64,000 bases of DNA, taken from assembly GCA_002633005.1 (NCBI GenBank), contig NMRA01000001.1, positions 3,837,390-3,901,389 of the forward strand. Reading direction: 5' to 3'. The notes below the pieces were generated by a model that was given only the letters and a program-made list of their open reading frames with translations, ran no database searches and was not told the origin of the DNA. Each line of letters opens with the position of its first letter. The first letter of the stretch is position 1. This document shows positions 47,601-59,600 of the stretch, one piece after another. Source of the stretch: Phoronis australis (lineage: Eukaryota; Phoronida; Phoronidae). Made by a program: the position numbers and the translations under genes.

Positions 47601-50600
47601 CTACGCGGCCGCACAAATCCATCCTCTATACTTGGACTACGTTCATAGCGTGGAGAACGCAGATACTTTTCAGAGTCTCGTCGTCGCCTCCCAGGATGCA
47701 ATGGGTCCCTGTTCTCACTTAGAAATGTGGAAAGACTGCCAGGCGAAGTCAGTGATGACCGCGGTGACGTGAATTTATCCGGATCAGCACTTACATGTCT
47801 TTTGCGTTCACTCGGCGTGACAGGAGACGTCACTTTTACTTGAGGTTTGGGATAATCAAACAAGTCCTTTTGTAACTGCTGCCGGCTACGCAGCGTATCT
47901 TCTTTTGAAAATGTGAATGCCTGACTAGAATGTTTTTTGTATTCTGGGTTTAAATATTTCTCCTTCTTCCAATAATTTGCTGGCTTTCCACCCCTTGGCA
48001 CTGGTGCATGCCTTGCTCCATTGGACACACGTGACGGCGTACTTGAGGGCAGAACAATGGGTGTAAAATACGAAGTGGACGGTTTCGATTTTGCTGCCTC
48101 ATTTACAGTCCTTGGAGAATTAGCACCAGTTTGTGGCTTATGCTCCTCCGGAAGGTTGTCTAATTTGGTTCTCATCAATTGTTCAAATTCCGGTTGCTTG
48201 TCTTTCTCGTACGTTGATAATGAAGCAAGGTCACCCAGTTTCATCATGTCTGCAGCAGTGGCAGACTCCAGGTTCAAGTCCAGACTGACTTGGGCGTCGT
48301 CCGTGATTGACGGCTTCATGAGCACGTGACTTGCAGACATGTGGTTTGGTGCAACGAAACTGGGTGGCTGGAACGACGAGAACTGCTGTAGAGGCATGGC
48401 TTGAGACATGGCTGCTAAACTGGTGGCAATGGTATTGATCACCTCCTGACTTGATGGATCGCTGGCTGGATGAAGCTTGTGCTTCAGAGCAGCCTGCAGT
48501 TCTGAGTGTGTTGTAGATAACTGGTTAGTGACTGACGACGTATGTGTGGGCTGAGCTTGAGAACTGTGACCAGATGTCACGGGCTCTTTGGCTGAACTCT
48601 CATCTAATAGCTTGTCATCAGTCTTGATAGGGTCCTGAAAGTGAATTGTGATAAACATCATCTCTCGACTGCATGACAGTAACATAAGACTTAACATTCA
48701 CCAGGCGGCACTAATGAAGAAGTATCCTTTTTCTATCTAATAAAATTAAGAGTGTCTGCATGTATCAATTAAGAAAATGATCTTAAACCAGGAACATGAC
48801 TCGTCACGAATTTTGAAACTGGTGTCAAATCTATCCGAAAACGAGAACTTGTCGACTCTTTAATAGAAACCTATTTATTAAATTTCATAAAAATCTGCCA
48901 ATTAGTTTCAAAGTTATAGAGGACAATGAAAAACAATAAAATAATAAAATTGCCACGGGGGGCACTTCATAACAAGAGCAATGGGGAGCGTTGAAATGCG
49001 CCCACGAATGCATCGCAAATGGTGTGCTTTTAGGGTTGTTTATTTGTGTCATTAAAATGGCCACTATATGGCGCAAAATACATCGAATCCATCTGAAAAC
49101 CAAAAAAAATGTCATCGTTTCTTTAAAAGAAAGCCATTTACCAAAGCAAAACAAAAAGAAAGAAATTGCCACTAGGGGGCACAGTGTTCATCGGATCAGT
49201 CTAAAAGTAGTCATCTTCTCTTGTTAACTTCATATATATACACGTGCTAAATTTAATAAAGATCCTGCAGAGGGCTTAGGAGATACAGGTGGGGGTGCAA
49301 AAAAAAAAAACTGCCACTAGGAGGTGCCACGAAGTCATCAGAAAATCATCAGCAACTGTCCCATTCAAAGAAAGTACATACATGCCAACGTTCACAATCA
49401 TCTTTAGTGGTTTGGTTGACAGAGGGACGAACGCCACAAAACAGACTCACAAACAACAAAAATGGCCACTAGGTGGCGTAAAAAACCTTGAATCAATCCG
49501 AAGATGGATGGCTAGCGTCAACTCACTAATGGATGTCTATGTGCCAAATTTTATGGAAATCTGTTGAGTACCTTTAAAGATACAGCGATAAAAGTAAAAA
49601 ACTAAAATTGCCACTAGGCGGCACACTGGTAGACCGATCCCTCCGAAAGTCGTCATCGTCTGTTGTCAACTTTATATAAATACATTTGCTAAATTTAATA
49701 AAGATCCTGTAGAGCATTTAGGAGATACAGCCATGGGCGCAAAAACAAACAGAAATACCAATAGGAGGTGCCACAATAGTCGAAGTCATCGAAAAATCAT
49801 CGTCAACTGTATTCTTCATAATAAGACCATACATGCCAATTTCCACAATCATCCTTAGAGTGGTTTGGTTGTTAGAAAGGCGGACGCCAAAAAAACGACT
49901 CGAAAATAGTAAAAATGGCCACTAGATGGTGCAAAATCCATCGAGGCAATCCGAAAATGGGAGGATAGCCTTAACTCATTTATAGATGCCTATGTACCAA
50001 ATTTCATGAAAATCGGTTGAAGACCTTTGAAGATACAGAGGCAAACTTAAAAAACAAAAATTGCCACTAGGGGGCACAGCGGTATTCAAGTCGGTCCAAA
50101 ACTAGTCGCCCTCTGTCATAGGCCCTATAGGAACACACCTGCCAAATTTCAATACGATCCTGCAAGGGGCTTAGGAGATACAGCCGCGGACGCCAGACGC
50201 CCAGACAGAGATGACTGCAATATGCGACCACATATAAAAATGTGGGCGCATAAAAATACGCTTGCCAAATGTAATAAATTTGGGAGATACAGCTATAGAT
50301 GCAAAAAATGGAACTAGGAGGCGCCACAGTGGTCAGAGATGTCCGAAAATCATTATTAGCCGTCCTCTTCATAGGAGAAGCATAAACGCCAATTTTCAAA
50401 ATCATCCTTAGAGTGGTTTAGTTGATAGCGGGGCGGACACCAAAATCAGACTAGAAAACAGTAAAAATGGCCAATAGATGGCACAAAATAAGTCGAATCC
50501 AACCGAAAACGGGAACATGTCATCGTTTCTATAATCAAAAGCTATTCACCAAATTTCATAAATATCTGTCGAGGAACTCAGTCAGAGAAACAGAGGAAAA

Positions 50601-53600
50601 CGGAAAAAATGAAACTGCCACTAGGGGCACAACGTTCGTCGGATCTGTCCGTAAGTTGTCGGTGTCGTCCGTTGTCAACTTAATACAAATACACTTGCTA
50701 ACTGAAATAAAGATCCTGCTGAGGGTTTAGGAGATACAGCCATGGGTGCCACAGTAGTCGAAGTCGTCGGAAAATCATCGTCAGCTGTCCTTTTCACAGT
50801 AGGAACATATATGCCAATTTTCACAATTGTGCTTAGACTTGTTTGGTTGATAGAGGGGTGCATGCCAAAAAAACCCCAGCAAAAATGGCCAATAGGTGCT
50901 GCAAAATACCGAAAACATGAGGATAGCGTCATCTCACTTACAGATGCCTATCTGCCACATTTTAAGTAAATTCATTGAGAACCTCTGACGATACAGACGT
51001 AAACGTAAAAAAATAAAATTGCCACTAGCGGTACACTACTGGTCAGATCATTTGAAAGGTTGCTCATGTCATCCCATCCATAAAAGGAACACGTGTAAAA
51101 TTTCATGAACACACATCAAAGGGTTTTGGAGATAGAGTAGCGGACGCGGGACCAACAGACGGATAGGGATGACAGCATATGTGGGTGCATAAAAATGAAA
51201 ACTGGTTGCGTCTAGAATCTCTTTATAAAAACAAAAAATAAGCATGAGATACATAATTACTCCAACCGACCAATCTCACAATAAAACTTTTTTTCACTCA
51301 CAACCTCACCTTTTTAAAATATCCCCCATGCAGTCTCATGTGCCCATTCAGTGCAGGAATGTTCTTGAACTTGCGCTGGCACAAGGTACACTCCACTAGC
51401 TTTTGCCTGCAAGAGAACACGGAACAACAGTTGACAGAGGTGGATAGTACATGTTAAAGAAGTCAGCAAGAAAATGCGTTGCGAACAAACCACGCTCCAC
51501 TGAACAAAAAGCCATGACATTCAACCCAACCTGAAAAAGAAAATGTTTCATCAGAATCATTCAACTGGCAACAAATTGCAGAACCTAGGTCTGCACTGAA
51601 AAATGCTAACACTTCCGCTTCCACATTACAACCTGAAAAATCAGGAAGATCAATCAAAACCTTAAGCAGTGCAAATCAAATCCTGAATTCCATAAAAAAG
51701 CAGAATCTGACGGCCAACCACGAATGCTGCAGGAGTTGGATATGGGTTGAATTTACCACAGCTGCACAGTATACTTAAATTCACCAATACAGTACCGTAA
51801 GCAGAAACTGCAGAACCTCAGGGATTGCAAAAATACACAGAGATTATTTTGGCTTTTTGACATCTTTTGAATGATAACTGCATGATCAGTTATATTTCTT
51901 TCAAAATTTCAGTATTTCCATGTTTTACAGTGTCTCGGGATATCAAATAATTTTCAGAATTTCATCCAAAAATAGGGTGTCCAAAATGGGTTTCCCCATT
52001 TCTCAGGGCGTCCATGACCCCAAGTCAACTTGCTGTTATAGCGTGCTATGTTACTGTGGAGGCATGGTTCTGCAATATAATTTTTCATGATTTTCAAACC
52101 AACTTCTTTATTCCTAACAGGCCAATAAGCTCCTTGAGCTGCTGCTGGCAAGTTAACACACACCCATGTTTACTTGCTTACTTCACTTGAGCACCAACAT
52201 AGTCAACAGTGTGTCCTAACTAGGGTGTCTTAACACGAGTCAGGGTGTCCACTTGGACACGTGATACAAGACACTAATATGACTTACTGTTTTGTACCAA
52301 TATCCTCTATGACTATTTCCTGCCATCATATACGGTAAGACACCCGATACAAGATACTAATATGACTTACTGTTTTATACCAATATGCTCTATGACTATT
52401 TCCTGCCATCATATACGGTAAGACACCCGATACAAGATACTACCGTAATCGTTCGGGTTAACGCCCATGCTCAGTTAACCGCCCACCCCCTACTTTAGGT
52501 GAATTTCGATTTAACCGCCCACTGCTCGGTTAACCGCCCCCCTGCTATTTTTGAAGATTTCCAATTAACCGCCCACTGCTCGGTTAACCGCCCATCCCCT
52601 ACTTTTGCCGATTGGTGATTACCGCCCTGTGCTAATAGGAAACGCGAATCCCCGACCTTTTAGATTAAGATCGATGATAACATTGAGTGCAACGACGGCC
52701 TCAGAGACCGCGGTTTAGCAATGTGAATTATGATACCAGTAACAAATTATTGTAACGGGTCATCGATTAACTTCAAAATGTAATACTTGAACACTTTGTC
52801 ACTTTCTTTTCTTCTCATGTTCGCAAACTTTAGGAACCGCGCTGGCGTCTACACNNNNNNNNNNNNNNNNNNNNNNNNNNNNNNNNNNNNNNNNNNNNNN
52901 NNNNNNNNNNNNNNNNNNNNNNNNNNNNNNNNNNNNNNNNNNNNNNNNNNNNNNNNNNNNNNNNNNNNNNNNNNNNNNNNNNNNNNNNNNNNNNNNNNNN
53001 NNNNNNNNNNNNNNNNNNNNNNNNNNNNNNNNNNNNNNNNNNNNNNNNNNNNNNNNNNNNNNNNNNNNNNNNNNNNNNNNNNNNNNNNNNNNNNNNNNNN
53101 NNNNNNNNNNNNNNNNNNNNNNNNNNNNNNNNNNNNNNNNNNNNNNNNNNNNNNNNNNNNNNNNNNNNNNNNNNNNNNNNNNNNNNNNNNNNNNNNNNNN
53201 NNNNNNNNNNNNNNNNNNNNNNNNNNNNNNNNNNNNNNNNNNNNNNNNNNNNNNNNNNNNNNNNNNNNNNNNNNNNNNNNNNNNNNNNNNNNNNNNNNNN
53301 NNNNNNNNNNNNNNNNNNNNNNNNNNNNNNNNNNNNNNNNNNNNNNNNNNNNNNNNNNNNNNNNNNNNNNNNNNNNNNNNNNNNNNNNNNNNNNNNNNNN
53401 NNNNNNNNNNNNNNNNNNNNNNNNNNNNNNNNNNNNNNNNNNNNNNNNNNNNNNNNNNNNNNNNNNNNNNNNNNNNNNNNNNNNNNNNNNNNNNNNNNNN
53501 NNNNNNNNNNNNNNNNNNNNNNNNNNNNNNNNNNNNNNNNNNNNNNNNNNNNNNNNNNNNNNNNNNNNNNNNNNNNNNNNNNNNNNNNNNNNNNNTAATA

Positions 53601-56600
53601 TGACTTACTGTTTTATACCAATATGCTCTATGACTATTTCCTGCCATCATATACGGTAAGACACAAGATACAAGATACTAATATGACTTACTGTTTTATA
53701 CCAATATGCTCTATGACTATTTCCTGCCATCATATACGGTAAGACACCCGATACAAGATACTAATATGACTTACTGTTTTATACCAATATGCTCTATGAC
53801 TATTTCCTGCCATCATATACGGTAAGACACCCGATACAAGATACTAATATGACTTACTGTTTTATACCAATATGCTCTATGACTATTTCCTGCCATCATA
53901 TACGGTAAGACACAAGATACAAGATACTAATATGACTTACTGTTTTATACCAATATGCTCTATGACTATTTCCTGCCATCATATACGGTAAGACACAAGA
54001 TACAAGATACTAATATGACTTACTGTTTTATACCAATATGCTCTATGACTATTTCCTGCCATCATATACGGTAAGACACAAGATACAAGATACTAATATG
54101 ACTTACTGTTTTATACCAATATGCTCTATGACTATTTCCTGCCATCATATACGGTAAGACACAAGATACAAGATACTAATATGACTTACTGTTTTATACC
54201 AATATGCTCTATGACTATTTCCTGCCATCATATACGGTAAGACACAAGATACTAATATGACTTACTGTTTTATACCAATATGCTCTATGACTATTTCCTG
54301 CCATCATATACGGTAAGACACCTGACAGGATACTCACTTGACTGGCTGGTTTAAACCAATACGCTCTTTGACTATTTCCTATCATATATGGTAAGTTTGA
54401 ATGTCATACTCCTAGTTTGACAACTTTCAAATCATTACCTGGCTCGTGAAGTTTGCTTGTTATGACGGATAGTTTCAGACGCTGAAGCAGCACCAGCGTT
54501 ACTACAACCAATTTAAATCAAGCAAAGGAAAGGACACAATGAGGATTTTCTGGAAAACCAGATTGGACAGCGAAGGAAGTTGTTTTAACACCTGCCTTAC
54601 CATGGACTACAGCGGCTTTAAATAGCGAAAAAATAACTGCCATTTGATGACACCATTTGTGGAATTGATAATGTGTACTCAATAGGTATATATTGATTTT
54701 AACACTAGTATTAGGATCTTATACTTAATTTGCTAGCAGATTCTTGATTTTTATGTTAACTTGTTTTGGCTTTCATTTGCGTTAGTGGCTCTTTCAGTGC
54801 ATCCAGATGTTTTGAAGAACTCTGTAATAATCTAGATTATATAATGGTAATTCACAGAATAGTTGCCTGGGACAGCTGACCATTACCCTATATGGCAAGC
54901 ACAGTGGTGAATTTCTTGTAATTGTTCTTGAGGTTCTTACAGTTGTTTACTGTTATTTGCTGTAGAATTTTGAATCACCAAGGTTAGTGCGTACAACTCA
55001 CAAATTTGAAACTTGTATAAGCCCTACATTTCGTCTATAACAACTAAACGCTATCACACATGGGTAACAATTCGCAAAGAACGGGCAAATCCAAATGAAC
55101 TATTGACATTAGAATTAAAACACTGATATTTATTTCTGTAGCTGGAGCAATTCTATGAATCAATGCCATGAAATAGAGCTATGCTACCAGCAGCTTTCTA
55201 CTTTTGGCAGATTCCTTCTTTAGCCAATTATACAATAAACTGTGTGCAGTTTACAACACCGCAACAAATGGAGGTTCACTTTGGTATAATTTTTGAGTAT
55301 TCAAGTACCAGAGAACCGAATATCTGATAGAGTTGATCAACAAAGTTATCACTAATATCCTGATACACACACATACAGTAATAAAAACGTGAATCACCAA
55401 CACCAGACGTCCCAGGGTAGAGTTCAGTAACTCTAGGATCTCACTAAAATCTAGCCAAAATCATGCGTTCTCATTTAAAATACACGGCAATATCTCCCGT
55501 GATCTCATAAAGTTTTGCTTTTCATCAACGTCCTAGCATTACTACCCTGATGTAGCTGAGCAACATTTATCCCATGTGACACCAGTGTACAAAACTGAAC
55601 CTCTATAAGAGGGGATGGTGAACACAATTTAACAAAAAATATACCTTGAATGGTGGCCAACACAGATCCTCATTGTATGTTAGAGGCAACACAGTGCGAC
55701 AACCTGCTGAAAGGTCACCATCAGACAACTAAGAACACATATGTAGTTGCAATGACCCCCACTTGACCTTCATAAACTGAATGACAGACAGGCTGACAGA
55801 ACCACAACTAGCAATTACAGACTCTTAAATCAAATCAAAACTGAACACTGCAATTACCTCAACAGTCAATCTCAAATAAACCACCATCAAAACAGAAAGC
55901 AATAACCAAAAGTTATAACAATCCTCAGTAGCTCAATGGTAGGTTCAGAGCTCCACTGCGTGCCCGTTATAGCTATGTCTGCCTGCTTGGGACACACTCA
56001 TACAACTCAACTCAGCCCAAATTCCAATGGCTATCTTTATCACTACCAGGGCTTTCCTTCTAAAGATTACCTCATCCACAATCCCTGGACAGACCTCAAT
56101 ATTGCTACACACCTTCAAGTGGTATCAATATCCAAAAACCTTTCACATTAACAAAAGAGGAGTACACATGCAGGTCAGGTCAAATCTATTTGTCTTTGTA
56201 ACAAAATAACTATCTTACCACAGGTTTCACTATCGACACAACCAAAATCAAGACTTTCCAAGCTCAGACATCCTTGCAGAAATACCTGGACTGCACAGCA
56301 ACGGACAAAGCAGCTTTTACGCAGCAGCCATTAGCATGACAAAGGGCTCAGAAATTTCCTGGGGTACTGAATGCAAATTCAATACACTGTGACCTCAGTG
56401 ACCCTAAGTCAGGTCTGGGGCAATTCATAGCATTGATAGATACACCAGCACAGTTAATGCTTACCGAGAATCTGACAATATAATCAGGTAAGCAGTGGTA
56501 GTACCAGGAAGATTTGTTTGATTTTACATTCCCACCTAACGAAAAACAATAAACACAACTTTGAATGTACTTTACAAGTTTACAAAATGTGAGATATCAC

Positions 56601-59600
56601 CACTATCCGAACAGAGATTAAACTTTTGAACCAGGGTTCAGCAACCTCCAAGGCATCTGACTGGGTTACGTTATATAGACCCAATGGGAGATTTTCAGTA
56701 AGCAACAGGGGACTGATCACGTAGGACCGGTGACTCATATCGCCACCTAGCTGAATCAGAAATTACTTTGTCTTCGCATCGGGTCATGAAGGTCAACAGT
56801 CTAACTTCGTGAAAAGACCCTTTTACCGTGTATGTGATTACATGGAAGGGTGTTTTGAACAAAAGTTATAAAATGCCTCCTCGTCTTCTAGAGTCCACTA
56901 GTATCTAGTCCCACGTGACCAGTCGCCACGTTGCAATAGGAAAGTCTCCCATTGCGCAAACTATTTGCAGCAATAAACTTTTACTTATATGTAATGGAAG
57001 CTGAATTTTATCTCATAATTTAACATTCCAACATCACAAACACGCATCACGAGCACTCGCGAAGCTCTCTCCCTTCACTCATGTCATTTTGCATAAACCA
57101 CGCTTTTTTTCTTCGTTTCTAGCAATAAAACACAATACCAGAGGTGAATTGAACATACGAAACACAACATAAACAACTTTCAGTTTTCTTCCGCACCGTT
57201 CAAACTGTCCATTGTGTAATAATGTAATCAAAGGGTAAATGCAGAGATATTGACTCAGGGTACAGAATTTACAAAGAATCTTGGACGTTGGGATATGTTT
57301 CATCGAAAATGCCAGTAAACTAGTTTGTACATCTGCTTGCCTTGCTTGGTTACAACCATGAAATAATCAAGCGAGTCAGTGAAAACCCTCATTTTTAAAA
57401 CAAAGCCCATTTTCTCCAGTATTAACAGTTAACCTGAGAAAGTGGAAGTACCAGTCACAATATCAGTATGACCTCAAGCACACTACTTTAAAGCACTTTG
57501 CACACTCAAATTAGTCCTCACAGCTGATAGGAAGCATTGGTAAGTACTCACTTCGAGCATTCAAAGAAAAGGTTATGGTGACACGAGAATGAAGCCATCT
57601 TCCTTCAAGTGTAACATTCTGTCACTCAAATGTTTACATTTTCAAATCAGTCACTAGCTCAACACTATTGAACATATAGAAGAGCATGATCATACTTAAA
57701 AATGAAACTTGCACGATAATGGGCTACGAAAAAATTACAAAGGAATGCAGCTAGCTGTACAGGAACAGGTGTAGAAGATCACTTTTAAGGCAGAGTTAAC
57801 ACTGCAGTGGCGTTCTGGATTAGAGTTACACTAAGGTTAGGTAAAATAAAGCTGAACTCTAATAGCTCCAAAACAACAATTTACAGTCATAATGTACGAA
57901 TATTGTTACGGTCAGCTCAACACTGAAAAACACATTTCAGGAATTTGACATGAAACTGTGCCCACTCTGCAACCAGATGACTTTTTCTTTCTCAACTCTT
58001 ATGGAATAAGAGTTAATGCATTTATAGTGAAATTGGACATACAGCAACGCATTTTGTTGTTTTGAATGAACGATCACTTTTGCTAATACATTTTACCACT
58101 ACCAATACAACTATCCTCAACAAAACCATGGGAATATGTGCAGATAGATGCATAACAATGCTGTCATCACTACTAACTATACGTTACTTTATTTTAAACA
58201 AGTCTTCCACAAATATTAGGACCATGTCACTGTAACATACCGCCATTGAACAATAACACATTGATGATACTGTCAACACAAACCACTTCATCAAAACTAT
58301 CTAGCAAGTTAGCAACAAGATAAACTCACTCAATGAAACCAAACTTCAATACCTATGTGAAAACACACCACAAAACAAGTTGGTTTCAACAGTTCTTTTC
58401 ACCACCAACCCATAAAAGTCAAACTCAGTGAGATCAACAGAGAAAATGGGAACAGTAACAGAAACAGTATGTTAATAAACCCTACTTACATGGGCTGCTG
58501 AAAATGAGGAGCCATCCAGGTACCCCTCTGGCTGGGATGCTGCTGTAGTGGGCTGGTAGGGTGTGCTCCTGGGGCAGGGCTGATGGGACTGAACTGTTGT
58601 TGATAGCCGGGTGAGGTCTCTCCACTACCAGGATTCTGGCCAACACCAATCTGATTGTTTACATATTGACTGATGCGAAACAAAGATCCTTGACTGTCTT
58701 GAGACTGTTGCTGGTGTTGCTGTTGCCACGACGACTGCCCATCCTGGTTGCCATGGTAGGGCTGGTCGAATTGAAAGAACTGCCCTTGACTATTGCCTGT
58801 GTTGAAGCTGGGACTAGTGTGGGGACTAGCATTGTAAGAGGGAGGAGGGGCATACTGGATACGTCCGCCGGAGTCCTGTGGGTAATGACTACTACTGTCA
58901 CCATTCTGACCGCCAAACTGTGATGGAGGCAGAGGGGGAGGAGGCATCGACTGAGCAGCAGTCACTCCAGCACTGGCCTGTTCAGGTGTCTGGTTGTGGT
59001 GATTCTCATAGTGACGACGCAGGGAGCGAGCGTCGCAGTAACTCTTGTCACAGCTCTCAAATTTACACTCGTATGGCTTCTTACTCCGATGTGTCATCAT
59101 GTGACCATTCCTGAAACAGCAAGCAAAATGTGCCCATTAATGAAATGAGATATCCAGGAAACAAGAGCAACAGTACAGTGTCATACACTGCGCAGCACCT
59201 AAAGTCTAGCTCTACAAAGCCCTCAGTCTGACGATGAACTTTAAACCTCCCGAAAGTTGCAAAAGACCCCATGATTTTACATGATCTGACATTTCCTACA
59301 AAATAAGTCAAAGATCATTAAATTGTGTTACTGTTATCCGAACACATTGCGAGCTTTCAGGTAACTAGGAATCTAGAAAGCTTCAACTAATGTGCTGCAA
59401 CGTGTTAAACATGACATGATTGTGTAAGTCTGTACACACAAGCTTTTGCACAAGTTACCATGCCTCAATTCTCAGTCATATTCCTATACCACTGATTATC
59501 TTCAGCGATAGACTCGAGTTGGATGCACCAGCAATTGTCAGCAGAGCAATAAGTGCCAATGTAACACCCACGTAGCATGTTTGTTAGCATCCCTGCTACT

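Larger units (their letters stand above)
52254..54322. repeat. 83-bp minisatellite array, interrupted
   Basis: The unit TAATATGACTTACTGTTTTA..CATCATATACGGTAAGACAC repeats every 83 bp, with two copies at about 52276-52440 and about nine at 53596-54322. Variants ACACCCGATAC and ACACAAGATAC alternate. A different element (52441-52854) and an N gap lie between. Confidence 0.95.

Noticed and set aside
52787-53659. Open frames of 280-290 codons on both strands
   Set aside because: They run through the N gap and consist almost entirely of unknown residues.
55928-56000. Possible tRNA gene (AGTAGCTCAATGGTAGG)
   Set aside because: No matching acceptor stem, anticodon arm or T arm could be found.
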